DNA from: Gammaproteobacteria bacterium
GTDB taxonomy: Bacteria > Pseudomonadota > Gammaproteobacteria > Steroidobacterales > GCA-2729495
Assembly: GCA_024276095.1 (NCBI GenBank)
Contig: JAJRXW010000123.1
Coordinates: 1-39,084, forward strand
Length of the DNA stretch: 39,084 nucleotides
Direction of reading: 5' to 3'
Shown: positions 15,400 to 23,496 of the stretch, one piece after another
Layout: each line of letters opens with the position of its first letter
Position numbering within the stretch: position 1 is the first letter of the stretch
The notes under the pieces: model-generated
Seen by the model: the letters and a program-made list of their open reading frames with translations, nothing else
Told to the model about the DNA's origin: nothing
The model's database searches: none
Program-made: the position numbers and the translations under genes

Positions 15400-16442
15400 T
15401 GCCTGTTTTCCCGAAGCCGGCGAAGATACCGCCTGACCGCAGCGTTATGTTCCTCCAGCGATGCCGTGAAATAGTGACTGCCGTCCGGCTGCCCCGTAGC
15501 CACAAAGTATAATGCGTTGCCGTCATCAGGGTTCATCACTGCCTGCAGCGAGCCGGCTCCCGGCAGGGCAATCGGTGTAGGCGGTAATCCTTTTCTCATA
15601 TAGGTGTTATACGCCGAGTCCGTTTTCAGGTGGCGGCGCGTCAGATTGCCGTCAAAAGCATCGCCCAGACCATAGATGACTGTCGGGTCTGTCTGCAGCC
15701 GCATTCCCTTTCTCAGCCTGCGAACGAATACCCCGGCAATCTGCGGCCGCTCGCTGTCCAGCGCTGTTTCGCGCTCCACGATCGAAGCGAGAATAAGGGC
15801 CTCGTACGGCGTTTCATACGGCAGCCCCGCCTGGCGTTTGTCCCAGGCAGCCAGCAGCCGCTGTTTCATTATCCTGTGTGCTCCGAGCAACAGCCTGGCG
15901 TCCGTCGTCCCGCGCGGGAAATGATAGGTATCGGGGAAAAACCATCCTTCCGGGCTGGCGGTCTCCAGTTCCAGATCCCGCGCCAGATCCTCCAGTTGCC
16001 GGTTTCTGACCGCATCCAGCGTAATTTTGATCGCCGGATGTTCGGTCAGGGCCGTTAACAGTTCCTTTACCGTCCAGCCTTCGATCACCGTGAGCGAGTA
16101 CAGCTTGACGCGCCCCTCGACCAGCAGATCGAGCAGAGCGTATGGTGTCGTCCCCTTCGGCACCGCATACTCGCCCGCCTGGATGCTTCCCGCCTGACCG
16201 GAAAGCCGGCCGTACCAGGCCAACACTGCAGGATGAGCCAGCAGCCCCTGATCGGCAAGCCGGTTGGCAATGCCCGTGAGTGAACTGCCGACACCGACAT
16301 CCAGTACCAGTTCTTCGCTCAGGGGCAACGGCTGCAGCAGTATCTGCCGCGCCCAAAGTGCGCCGGCTATGGCCGCAGCAGCCACAAGGACAACCATGAT
16401 CCCGGTCACCCGGATCACTGCCGCTCTCCTGCTCCGTGTCAT
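15396..16442 (-). CDS. mltG: Endolytic peptidoglycan transglycosylase MltG
   Basis: The protein has 348 residues from the ATG at 16442, which overlaps the pabC stop as ATGA with GGAG 10 nt upstream; a GTG at 16451 is less well placed. A basic N-terminus and one membrane helix (about 11-30) anchor it in the inner membrane. A LysM-like segment with Q-A-G-E-Y follows, then the YceG catalytic domain with E-G-W-F-F-P-D-T-Y and A-S-I-V-E-R-E-T, where Glu223 is the expected catalytic residue. The motif T-D-P-T-V-I-Y-G-L-G and the terminal H-N-A-A-V-R-R-Y are typical. MltG cleaves nascent glycan strands and sets their length. Confidence 0.96.
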   Translation of the reverse strand: MTRSRRAAVIRVTGIMVVLVAAAAIAGALWARQILLQPLPLSEELVLDVGVGSSLTGIANRLADQGLLAHPAVLAWYGRLSGQAGSIQAGEYAVPKGTTPYALLDLLVEGRVKLYSLTVIEGWTVKELLTALTEHPAIKITLDAVRNRQLEDLARDLELETASPEGWFFPDTYHFPRGTTDARLLLGAHRIMKQRLLAAWDKRQAGLPYETPYEALILASIVERETALDSERPQIAGVFVRRLRKGMRLQTDPTVIYGLGDAFDGNLTRRHLKTDSAYNTYMRKGLPPTPIALPGAGSLQAVMNPDDGNALYFVATGQPDGSHYFTASLEEHNAAVRRYLRRLRENRQ

Positions 16443-17272
16443 ATTGAGCACTCTCCGACACCGGCTTGCGACAACCGCATCATCAGCTGCCGCGTGACCG
16501 GCCCAAGGCGGTAGTGCCAGGCATCCACCCGGATCACCGGCCAGATTCCAATCAGTGCGTTGGTTACAAAAACCTCGTCGGCATGCGCCAGGTCACCGGG
16601 AACGATCGCCTGCTCCCGGCTCATGATGCCGCACTGTTTCGCCTGGTCCATGACGACTGAACGCATCACGCCGTTCGCACCACATTGAGAAAGATCCGGA
16701 GTCAACACCTTGCCCTGGCACACGATAAAAAGATTGCTCATGGTACCGCAGATGATCCGCCCGGCAGTGTCGCGCATCAGCCCTTCCACGATGCCCGGAT
16801 CCTGCCATTCCGCGCGCGCTACGACCTGCTCCAGACGTGCCAGGGTTTTCAGGCCCGCCAGAGCCGGCGTACCACTGATCGGCGTATCGCAGATGCGCAG
16901 CCTGGCGCCATAATGCGGGCTTTGCGGCCCCGCACTGCCAACCGGGGAAAAGCCGACGATACGCGTCGGCACAGGCGTTTCGGGCAATGCATAGCCCCGC
17001 TCCGCCGACCCCCTGGTGACGATGATTTTTATCGTGCCATGCATGCTGTCGTCGATCAGCTGCGCTGCTTCACCGGCGAGAACCCGGCCATCCTGCGCAG
17101 GAATCCCCAGCCGCCGGCAACCTGTCGCCAGCCGATCCAGGTGTTTTTCGAAAAACCTCGGTTGCCCCGAGCGGACAGCGATTGTCTCGAACAGGCCATC
17201 GGCATAGTTGAGCCCGCGGTCAGACAGACCGATCGAGTCCTGCGAATCACCGTTGACCAGCCACCTTTGCAT
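16439..17272 (-). CDS. pabC: Aminodeoxychorismate lyase
   Basis: The 277-residue fold-type IV PLP enzyme releases pyruvate from 4-amino-4-deoxychorismate to give p-aminobenzoate for folate. It shows G-L-N-Y-A-D-G-L-F-E-T (about 20-30), K-I-I-V-T-R-G-S (with the likely PLP lysine), R-G-Y-A, R-D-T-A-G-R-I-I-C-G-T-M-S-N-L-F (about 166-181) and the product-site G-V-M-R. The ATG overlaps the pabB stop by one base (TGATG), and its own stop overlaps the mltG ATG. Adjacent pabB and pabC give a complete route except for the glutaminase PabA, which is not in the window. Confidence 0.94.
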   Translation of the reverse strand: MQRWLVNGDSQDSIGLSDRGLNYADGLFETIAVRSGQPRFFEKHLDRLATGCRRLGIPAQDGRVLAGEAAQLIDDSMHGTIKIIVTRGSAERGYALPETPVPTRIVGFSPVGSAGPQSPHYGARLRICDTPISGTPALAGLKTLARLEQVVARAEWQDPGIVEGLMRDTAGRIICGTMSNLFIVCQGKVLTPDLSQCGANGVMRSVVMDQAKQCGIMSREQAIVPGDLAHADEVFVTNALIGIWPVIRVDAWHYRLGPVTRQLMMRLSQAGVGECSI

Positions 17273-18672
17273 CAGCCATGCAACGCCAGCAACATGCCTT
17301 TGGCCTTGGCGCGCGTCTCCTCGAGTTCAAAAGCCGGCTCGGAATCGGCCACGATGCCGCTGCCGGCTGCCAGTGACAGTTCCGTGCCATGCGCTACCAT
17401 GGTTCTGATGAGAATATTGAAGTCACAACTTCCGTCACGGTTCAGGTAACCCATCGACCCGGTATAGGCACCACGCGGCCGGCCTTCCTGTTGCTGAATA
17501 ATCTCCATGCACCGTACTTTAGGACAACCGGTAATCGTGCCGCCCGGAAAAACCGCGCGCAACAATTGCCCTGGCCTGATATCGGGACCGATCCTGCCGG
17601 TCACATTGGATACGATATGGTGGACGTGAGCGTAGGACTCTACAGCCATAAGCTCGCTGACCTCGACGGTCCCCGGCTCGCAGACGCGGCCCAGATCGTT
17701 TCTCTCCAGGTCGATCAACATCACATGCTCTGCGCGCTCCTTGGGGTGATCGAGCAACTCGCTGCGACGCTGTTCCTGCTGACCTTCCGGGCCGAACCGT
17801 GCACGAGTGCCGGCGATCGGCCGGGTCTGGACGAAACCGTTTCTCGAGGACACCAGTCGCTCCGGCGAGGAACTGATCACTGCTGTACCGCCGAACAGCG
17901 CCATGCCGGAAAAAGGCGCCGGATTGGCCTGCCTGAGCCGGTGGTATACCTGCCAGGGCCGGGTATTTTTGGTCAACTTCGTCCGCCACACCCTGGACAG
18001 GTTGGCCTGGAAAATATCTCCTGCAGCGATGTGCAGCTTCGCCTGCTCGACGGCAGCAATAAACTGCGCCGGCGGATCTTCCCGAACCGGCTCCTCCAGC
18101 ACTTCATCCCGGGCGCGAACCGAAAGATCATCGGGTATTCGACCTGCCAGCCGGTCGATATCCGCCAACACCTCTGCCGCGCGCACTGCGTACCCGGCTT
18201 CGGTGACAATCACGGTGCGCTGATCCACCCGGTCCCTGACCAGCGCCACGGGAATTCGGGTTGCACAGGCGACCGGCAGCAGCGGATCGGTCACCAGGCG
18301 AAGACAGGGCTCTATTTCCTGCGCGAGTTCGTATCCCATGAAAACAAACCAGCCACCGGAAAATGGCAGACCGGTATCCGTCTCACCAACAGTGGACAGC
18401 TCATACCACCAGTCATCCAGCGCCTGGAGAAATCCTTTGTCCGCAGACGAGCACGGCCCGGTCAGTTCAAGTCCGGCAGTGAGTTGCAGCGTCTCCTGCG
18501 GAAAGGCAAACAGAATATCGTATCGTCCCAGCGGCGTGCCGCTGGCCGAACTTTCCAGCAGAAACGGATAGCGTTCGGAAGCCAAGGCATGGAGGGAAAG
18601 AAAATCCGGACACCCGGGGACTTCGGTCACGCAAACCGGCGGTTCCGGGCTCCGTCTGCTGGCGTGTATCAC
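17272..18672 (-). CDS. pabB: Aminodeoxychorismate synthase component I (PabB-like)
   Basis: The start chosen is GTG at 18672, which overlaps the fabF stop as GTGA and gives 466 residues, the usual size. The frame stays open up to 19062, but that extension is the fabF gene read in another frame. Chorismate-binding motifs are present: A-G-D-I-F-Q-A-N-L-S-R (about 217-227), S-S-S-P-E-R-L, L-I-D-L-E-R-N-D-L-G-R, F-P-G-G-T-I-T-G-C-P-K and Y-T-G-S-M-G-Y. An N-terminal L-L-E-S motif resembles the tryptophan site of this superfamily. The motif at 285-289 is P-I-A-G-T, as in anthranilate synthase TrpE, instead of the P-I-K-G-T lysine typical of PabB. Genomic coupling to pabC supports PabB. Confidence 0.88.
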   Translation of the reverse strand: MIHASRRSPEPPVCVTEVPGCPDFLSLHALASERYPFLLESSASGTPLGRYDILFAFPQETLQLTAGLELTGPCSSADKGFLQALDDWWYELSTVGETDTGLPFSGGWFVFMGYELAQEIEPCLRLVTDPLLPVACATRIPVALVRDRVDQRTVIVTEAGYAVRAAEVLADIDRLAGRIPDDLSVRARDEVLEEPVREDPPAQFIAAVEQAKLHIAAGDIFQANLSRVWRTKLTKNTRPWQVYHRLRQANPAPFSGMALFGGTAVISSSPERLVSSRNGFVQTRPIAGTRARFGPEGQQEQRRSELLDHPKERAEHVMLIDLERNDLGRVCEPGTVEVSELMAVESYAHVHHIVSNVTGRIGPDIRPGQLLRAVFPGGTITGCPKVRCMEIIQQQEGRPRGAYTGSMGYLNRDGSCDFNILIRTMVAHGTELSLAAGSGIVADSEPAFELEETRAKAKGMLLALHG

Positions 18673-19913
18673 ACCCGCTTGAAAATCAGACTGCCGTTCG
18701 TTCCGCCAAAACCGAAAGAATTCGTAATCACTGCGTCCACCTTCATGTTTCGGGCCTGATTCGGGACGTAATCCAGATCGCAGTCCGGACTCGGCTGCTC
18801 CAGATTGATTGTCGGCGGAATAACCTGGTCCCGCATCGCCAGGATGCTGAACACCGCTTCGATGGCGCCGGCAGCACCGAGCAAATGACCGGTTGTCGAT
18901 TTGGTCGAACACACCGCAAGTTTGTCCGCGTGGCTTCCGAATACGGTCCTGATGGCGCGGGTTTCCGCAACATCTCCGAGCGGCGTGGAGGTGCCATGCG
19001 CATTCACGTGCTGTATCTGGTCCGGATTCATGCCGGCATCCGTCAAGGCAGACTGCATGCACTGACTGGCGCCGCTGCCATCTTCCTTGGGGGCGGTAAT
19101 ATGGTGAGCATCGGCGCTCATGCCAAAGCCGGCCACTTCCGCAAGAATATCCGCGCCTCTGGAACGTGCGCTTTCGTACTCCTCGAGCACCAGGCAGGCA
19201 GCACCGCTGCTGAGTACAAAGCCGTCCCGGTCCTGGTCCCAGGGTCTGCTGGCTGCTTCAGGATCGTCGTTGCGTATCGACAACGCCCTTGCCGATGCGA
19301 AGCCGCCAAGCCCCAGCGGTGTCGCCGCAAATTCCGCACCACCGGCCACCATCGCATCGGCGTCTCCATAGGCGATCGTGCGGGCGGCAATACCGATACA
19401 GTGGGTCGATGTCGTGCATGCCGTTACCAGTGCGAGGTTTGGGCCGGTCATGCCGTGCTTGATCGAAACATGACCGGAAATCATGTTGATGATGCTTCCA
19501 GGCACAAAAAACGGCGAAATCTTGCGCGGGTTACCGCCTGATTCCATGTACTTGCCATGATTACTCTCGATGGTATCGATTCCACCGATTCCGGAACCGG
19601 TTGCAACGCCAATCCGATCTGGAGCGTAGACTTCAACCGAAAGCCCGGCGTGCTGGATCGCCTGCTCGGCAGCCGCTATTCCATAATGAATAAACGGATC
19701 GATCTTGCGGATATCCTTCGCCGCAACATACTGTCCGGGATCAAAGTCCCTGACACAGCCTCCGATCCGGGTCGCAAACCTGCTGACATCGAAGTCAGTA
19801 ATCAGGGTGATACCGCTGGTGCCGGACACGACGGTTTGCCAGGCGGTTTCCGTATCGTTTCCGACCGGGGAAATAACGCCGAGACCAGTTACGACAACAC
19901 GTCGTTTAGTCAT
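18669..19913 (-). CDS. fabF: 3-oxoacyl-ACP synthase II (KAS II)
   Basis: The 414-residue condensing enzyme elongates acyl-ACP with malonyl-ACP. The Cys-His-His triad is at Cys166 (T-A-C-T-T-S), His306 (N-A-H-G-T-S-T) and His343 (T-G-H-L-L-G-A-A-G), with Lys338 between, each three residues beyond the E. coli FabF numbers. The C-terminal N-S-F-G-F-G-G-T-N-G is typical. It follows acpP by 59 nt on the same strand, and its stop overlaps the pabB start by 4 nt. It is distinct from the KAS III-like gene at 5119-6207. Confidence 0.97.
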   Translation of the reverse strand: MTKRRVVVTGLGVISPVGNDTETAWQTVVSGTSGITLITDFDVSRFATRIGGCVRDFDPGQYVAAKDIRKIDPFIHYGIAAAEQAIQHAGLSVEVYAPDRIGVATGSGIGGIDTIESNHGKYMESGGNPRKISPFFVPGSIINMISGHVSIKHGMTGPNLALVTACTTSTHCIGIAARTIAYGDADAMVAGGAEFAATPLGLGGFASARALSIRNDDPEAASRPWDQDRDGFVLSSGAACLVLEEYESARSRGADILAEVAGFGMSADAHHITAPKEDGSGASQCMQSALTDAGMNPDQIQHVNAHGTSTPLGDVAETRAIRTVFGSHADKLAVCSTKSTTGHLLGAAGAIEAVFSILAMRDQVIPPTINLEQPSPDCDLDYVPNQARNMKVDAVITNSFGFGGTNGSLIFKRV

Positions 19914-19972
19914 TTCTATGGCTCTGGTTAGGGCGCACGACCGATTCGCCGTGGCAGTTCACAAAAAACAGG

Positions 19973-20215
19973 TCAGGACGCTTTTTGCCGGGCGTTGATG
20001 AAGTCGATGGCTTGCTGAACGGTGGTGATTTTTTCTGCGTCCTCATCCGGGATCTCTGTCTCGAATTCTTCTTCCAACGCCATGACCAGTTCCACTGTAT
20101 CCAGCGAATCCGCACCAAGATCGTCAACGAAGGATGCTTCGTTGGTCACTTCATCGTCCTTAACACCCAATTGTTCAGCAACGATGCTTTTTACTTGTTC
20201 CTCAATAGTACTCAT
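19973..20215 (-). CDS. acpP: Acyl carrier protein
   Basis: The 80-residue acidic four-helix protein carries growing acyl chains on 4'-phosphopantetheine attached at Ser37 in the D-S-L-D-T-V-E-L motif, which is preceded by D-D-L-G-A. Length, charge and the [10 protein letters not shown] recognition segment are those of housekeeping bacterial ACP. AGAGGG lies about 10 nt before the ATG. The 151-bp gap to fabG is one of the longer gaps in this run and could carry an own promoter, common for this abundant protein; I saw no convincing -35/-10 pair. Confidence 0.98.
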   Translation of the reverse strand: MSTIEEQVKSIVAEQLGVKDDEVTNEASFVDDLGADSLDTVELVMALEEEFETEIPDEDAEKITTVQQAIDFINARQKAS

Positions 20216-20366
20216 GCTTGTTTTGCCCTCTTCAAAGAGTCGTCAAAATCGAGATTAAAGATGATATACGTGATTCGCCGGATGCGTATTTTAAGGCAAT
20301 ACCTCTAGCCAATCTACCATAATGGCAAGTCCGTTGAAGAACTTTTCCGGCCGTCATTTAATCCTG

Positions 20367-21131
20367 TCAAATCATATACATACCACCATTCACATGAATG
20401 GTTTCACCGGTAATGTAGTTTCCCGCAGGGGATGCAAGAAACAATACCGCATTGGCGACGTCCCGTACCGTGCCCAGTTTCTGCAGTGGAATCTGGCCGA
20501 TCAACTGCGCCTGCTGGTCCTCCGCGAGCGATTCTGTCATGTCTGTCTGAACGAATCCCGGGGCGATTACATTGACGGTAATTCCCCTGCTGCCGACTTC
20601 ACGTGCCAGGGATTTACTGAAACCGATCATGCCTGCCTTGGCGGCTGCATAGTTGGATTGCCCGGCGTTTCCCATCACCCCGACAATGGACGCGATACCG
20701 ATAATGCGCCCCTGCCTTGCTTTCATCATGCCGCGCAGGAATACCCTGGCCGTGTAATAGCTCGAAGACAGGTTGGTCCTGATGATGTCATCCCAATCGT
20801 CGTTTTTCATGCGCATCAGCAGATTGTCACGCGTGATCCCGGCATTGTTGACGAGTATCGTTACGGTACCTTCGTTAGCGGCGATGTCTTTTTGAACTCC
20901 CGTGACCGATTCCGCATCCGCTACGTCAAGCACAATACCACGGCCGGAAAATCCCGCTGCCGCAAACCGCTCAGTGACTGCGTCAGCCCCCGATTGACTG
21001 GTAGCGCTGCCAATCACGGTCGCGCCGGCATGTGCCAGTGTGTCGGCTATATCAGCCCCGATCCCGCGCGTAGCGCCGGTCACGAGAGCTACCTGGTCTT
21101 TCAGTGAAAATCTTTCTGCTATGTCATTCAT
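20367..21131 (-). CDS. fabG: 3-oxoacyl-ACP reductase
   Basis: The 254-residue SDR reduces 3-oxoacyl-ACP with NADPH in fatty-acid elongation. It has the cofactor motif T-G-A-T-R-G-I-G (18-25), N-N-A-G (95-98), catalytic Ser148, Tyr161 and Lys165, and the FabG-specific segments T-R-D-N-L-L-M-R-M and the terminal H-V-N-G-G-M-Y-M. It leads the fab run here. fabD, fabH and plsX, which commonly precede fabG, are absent; a rhombosortase gene ends 36 nt upstream on the same strand instead. It is more FabG-like than the SDR at 4352-5116. Confidence 0.96.
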   Translation of the reverse strand: MNDIAERFSLKDQVALVTGATRGIGADIADTLAHAGATVIGSATSQSGADAVTERFAAAGFSGRGIVLDVADAESVTGVQKDIAANEGTVTILVNNAGITRDNLLMRMKNDDWDDIIRTNLSSSYYTARVFLRGMMKARQGRIIGIASIVGVMGNAGQSNYAAAKAGMIGFSKSLAREVGSRGITVNVIAPGFVQTDMTESLAEDQQAQLIGQIPLQKLGTVRDVANAVLFLASPAGNYITGETIHVNGGMYMI

Positions 21132-21167
21132 TATCGCTGCGCCAGCCGTTTGTCATGCCCGTGCGGA

Positions 21168-21788
21168 TTATACCTGCGGCAACTTGCCGGACAATGCGCG
21201 CGGCCAGATCGTCAGCAGCGAAGCGAATATCAGTCCGCCTGCCGCACCCCAGACATGCGCATCCGTGACGATTGCACTGCCGGTGATTTGCTCCGATAAA
21301 CCCGACCCGCCGTATAGCTGTTCCGCTACCAGCTTGCCACCCAGTCCAAGCAAAAGCAGAAATCCCAGCCGGTCACCGGCCCTGATCCAGTCGATGGCAC
21401 CCACCACCATCAATCCATGCAGCGCTCCCGACAGGCCCACACACCAGGTGATCTGCGGGCTGAACCAATACAGACCCAGGCCAGTGGATAAAGAGCTGAC
21501 AAGCAGCGCGACAAGCCACTCCAGCGGAGACTGCCGCCCGCCAAACAACCAGCCAACAAGCAGCAAACCACTGAGGTTGAGCGCCAGGTGCCCCCAGCCC
21601 AGGTGAATGAAGTTGCCGGTCAGAATGCGCCAGAATTCGCCATTTGCGACGCCGTTCCGTTCATAACGCATCAGGCTGTGCCAGTTTTCAGGACTGAGCT
21701 GCAGCAATGCCAGCACTGCTGCAACCGCTGTCACGTACACCAGCGTCGAACGGTGCGGTTGCAGCATGCTATCTGGGATCCACCTCAT
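21168..21788 (-). CDS. rrtA: Rhombosortase (rhomboid-family intramembrane serine protease)
   Basis: The protein has 206 residues from the ATG at 21788 (an in-frame ATG seven codons later is an alternative); a longer open frame upstream crosses the gspG start and has no family features. Six hydrophobic segments are visible. The serine protease dyad is Ser120 in V-G-L-S-G-A-L-H-G and His178 in D-A-H-V-W-G-A-A-G-G, with N-F-I-H-L-G-W-G-H-L-A-L-N in an early helix. This compact form matches the rhombosortase branch, known to cleave GlyGly-CTERM tails of proteins that then move to the surface through T2SS. It is divergent from gspG and lies just upstream of fabG on the same strand. No GlyGly-CTERM substrate is visible in this window. 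Confidence 0.85.
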   Translation of the reverse strand: MRWIPDSMLQPHRSTLVYVTAVAAVLALLQLSPENWHSLMRYERNGVANGEFWRILTGNFIHLGWGHLALNLSGLLLVGWLFGGRQSPLEWLVALLVSSLSTGLGLYWFSPQITWCVGLSGALHGLMVVGAIDWIRAGDRLGFLLLLGLGGKLVAEQLYGGSGLSEQITGSAIVTDAHVWGAAGGLIFASLLTIWPRALSGKLPQV

Positions 21789-21793
21789 TTTGA

Positions 21794-21799
21794 TATAAT
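21794..21799 (+). promoter_or_regulatory. Possible -10 element (TATAAT) in the rrtA/gspG divergent region
   Basis: An exact TATAAT lies 72 bp before the gspG ATG in the only intergenic space (82 bp) between rrtA and gspG. No acceptable -35 sits 16-18 bp upstream, so use as a promoter for gspG is only a suggestion. Confidence 0.2.
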
Positions 21800-21870
21800 T
21801 CTCATGCCCTATACACTCTTTCCATCCCGCCGTATTACACCGGATCATCTCAAAATCACAGGCTGATTTC

Positions 21871-22317
21871 ATGAACAGATTAAGTCGCGCTTCCCGTTCC
21901 AGACATGTCCGAGGCTTCACGCTGATCGAGATCATGGTGGTGGTGGTCATCCTCGGTATCCTGGCAGCACTGATCGCGCCGAATGTGATCAACCGTATCG
22001 ACGATGCCCAGGTGACCAAGGTACGTGCGGACATTCGTGCAATAGAGAGCGCGCTGAAACTCTACCGGCTCGATAACTTCCGCTATCCCAGTACCGATGA
22101 AGGCCTGGAAGCACTGGTCACCCGCCCGCAGAATTCCGATGCCAAGTGGCCTGAAGGCGGTTACCTGGACCGTATTCCTGTGGATGCCTGGGATCGCCCG
22201 TATGTCTATCTGTACCCGGGCAACCAGGGTACTTTCGACCTCTATTCCCTGGGACGCGACGGACAGCTGGGCGGTGAGGGACTGGATGCGGAAATCGGTA
22301 ACTGGGATCTGGACTAG
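21871..22317 (+). CDS. gspG: Type II secretion major pseudopilin GspG
   Basis: The 148-residue pseudopilin precursor has a short basic leader ending in Gly15, then F-T-L-I-E-I-M-V-V-V with Glu20 (position 5 of the mature protein) and a hydrophobic helix. Prepilin peptidase is expected to cut after Gly15 and methylate Phe16. The C-terminal half has Y-P-S-T-D-E-G-L-E-A-L, D-A-W-D-R-P-Y and L-Y-S-L-G-R-D-G-Q-L-G-G, the calcium-site region of GspG. It is the main subunit of the periplasmic pseudopilus that pushes folded substrates through the outer-membrane secretin. It is first of the gsp genes here and is separated from gspH by a 209-nt gap containing a large inverted repeat. Confidence 0.97.
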   Translation: MNRLSRASRSRHVRGFTLIEIMVVVVILGILAALIAPNVINRIDDAQVTKVRADIRAIESALKLYRLDNFRYPSTDEGLEALVTRPQNSDAKWPEGGYLDRIPVDAWDRPYVYLYPGNQGTFDLYSLGRDGQLGGEGLDAEIGNWDLD

Positions 22318-22320
22318 TCC

Positions 22321-22488
22321 TCTGAGGTGAGCACCGTAATGGGTACCGGGGCCGGGGGTGGCGTCCCCTTCCGAGACTGTAGCCGGCTGGCTAGAACCCG
22401 TAACATCCCTCCGTTGCCCGATTGCCCGCGTGTCTCGGAAGGGGACGCCACCCCCGGCCCCGGTACCCATTACGGTGCTCACCTCAGA
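22321..22488. repeat. Perfect 57-bp inverted repeat with 54-bp spacer between gspG and gspH
   Basis: Positions 22321-22377 and 22432-22488 are exact reverse complements over all 57 bases, compared base by base; pairing fails at the next base on both sides. The arms are very GC-rich (runs such as GGGGCCGGGGG) and contain GGTACC. The 54-bp spacer holds a smaller hairpin TAGCC-GGCT-GGCTA (22380-22393). The element starts 3 nt after the gspG stop and ends 38 nt before gspH. Just outside the left arm lies the palindrome GGACTAGTCC (22311-22320), which includes the gspG stop. No target-site duplication or transposase is visible. It could be a REP/MITE-like insertion or a functional RNA hairpin acting as partial terminator or 3' stabiliser for gspG mRNA. 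Confidence 0.97.
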
Positions 22489-22526
22489 TTTATCGCGTTA
22501 TCGACAGTGTTGCGGTACCAGGAACC

Positions 22527-23057
22527 GTGACACATCGTCAGCTCAATCGCGGTTTCACGTTGCTGGAACTTCTGGTCGTGGTCTTCATTGTCGGCATTCT
22601 GGCCACGCTGATCACCCTGTCCGTGGGCGTTGTCAACGATGACCGGGTATTGCGCACCGAGGCCGAGCGGCTCGAAGCACTGGTCAGACTGGCCTCGGAA
22701 GAAGCAACGCTGGGTGCGCGCGAACTGGGACTGAATTTCGAACCGCACGCCTACATGTTCATGACCCTCGACCCGCTCCGGAACCTGTGGGTCACAGCGG
22801 ATCTTGGAGACGAACTCAGGCGCCGCGAACTGGATGAATCCATTGTGCTGGAGCTTGAAATTGACGGCCTGCAGATCGTTCTCAAGGAGTTCGTACAAAC
22901 CGATAAAATCGATGCCGGAAAACCGCAGATATTCATTTTCTCGAGCGGCGACATCAGCCCGTTTTTTCTGCGCCTGCGGCGTGAGGCGGACGATGCGAAC
23001 TACACGCTGACCGCAGCGCCCGACGGTACGCTGGAACTGGCGGCACATGAAAGCTAG
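22527..23057 (+). CDS. gspH: Type II secretion minor pseudopilin GspH
   Basis: The start chosen is GTG at 22527, giving 176 residues with a short leader (T-H-R-Q-L-N-R-G) before F-T-L-L-E-L-L-V-V-V. Predicted cleavage is after Gly9, and Glu14 is mature position 5. The frame extends upstream into the inverted repeat, but that part has no pseudopilin character. AGGA lies only 3 nt before the GTG, an unusually short spacing. The globular part (E-E-A-T-L-G-A-R-E-L-G, F-E-P-H-A-Y) fits GspH, a minor subunit in the pseudopilus. The last 11 nt overlap gspI. Confidence 0.92.
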   Translation: MTHRQLNRGFTLLELLVVVFIVGILATLITLSVGVVNDDRVLRTEAERLEALVRLASEEATLGARELGLNFEPHAYMFMTLDPLRNLWVTADLGDELRRRELDESIVLELEIDGLQIVLKEFVQTDKIDAGKPQIFIFSSGDISPFFLRLRREADDANYTLTAAPDGTLELAAHES

Positions 23058-23496
23058 GGGTTTTACGCTGCTGGAAGTGCTGGTCGCACTGGCCATCGTC
23101 TCACTGGGGATGATCGCCGTGTTCGGGCAAATCAACCAGTCCGTCGCCGGTGCCAGCCACCTGCGAAACAAAACCCTCGCTCACTGGATTGCGCTGGACC
23201 AGATCACGGAACTGCGGATCAAAAACGAGTTTCCGGCCGTCGGTGAACACAGCAAGGAAATTGAAATGGCCCATGCACTGTGGCGCTATACCGTCAAGAT
23301 ATCCGAAACGCCTGCAGATAATTTACGGCGCATCGATGTCAGTGTCGCTTTCGAAGACACACCTGATTCGGTGCTGTCGACCGCCACCGGTTTTATCGCC
23401 CCGCCAAGCCCCAATCCACTGGCGGCCAACCTGCCGGTGGGCGGCTGGCTGCCACTCGATCCCAATAACCTCCCCACCCAGGGCATCACCAATTGA
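23047..23496 (+). CDS. gspI: Type II secretion minor pseudopilin GspI
   Basis: The 149-residue precursor has a very short leader M-K-A-R-G and then F-T-L-L-E-V-L-V-A-L, with cleavage expected after Gly5 and Glu10 as mature position 5. The segment N-K-T-L-A-H-W-I-A-L-D-Q-I-T-E-L-R is diagnostic for GspI. GspI nucleates the I-J-K tip complex of the pseudopilus. It overlaps gspH by 11 nt and gspJ by 4 nt, so the minor pseudopilins are tightly coupled. Confidence 0.95.
   Translation: MKARGFTLLEVLVALAIVSLGMIAVFGQINQSVAGASHLRNKTLAHWIALDQITELRIKNEFPAVGEHSKEIEMAHALWRYTVKISETPADNLRRIDVSVAFEDTPDSVLSTATGFIAPPSPNPLAANLPVGGWLPLDPNNLPTQGITN

Noticed and set aside
17389-18759. 456-codon open frame on the plus strand
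   Set aside because: It is antisense to pabB, has low-complexity basic composition and no recognisable motif.
18673-19062. N-terminal extension of pabB by 130 residues
   Set aside because: It is fabF read in another frame; a GTGA overlap at 18672-18669 gives a normal-length PabB.
22341-22360. G-quadruplex in the inverted-repeat arm
   Set aside because: Only three G-runs of three or more plus one GG are present, and the arm would pair with its complement more stably.
21880-22530. Open frames on both strands beginning with the same protein start (plus strand at 22327, minus strand at 22482)
   Set aside because: They are identical because they start in the two arms of the inverted repeat. They have no family resemblance and overlap gspG or gspH.
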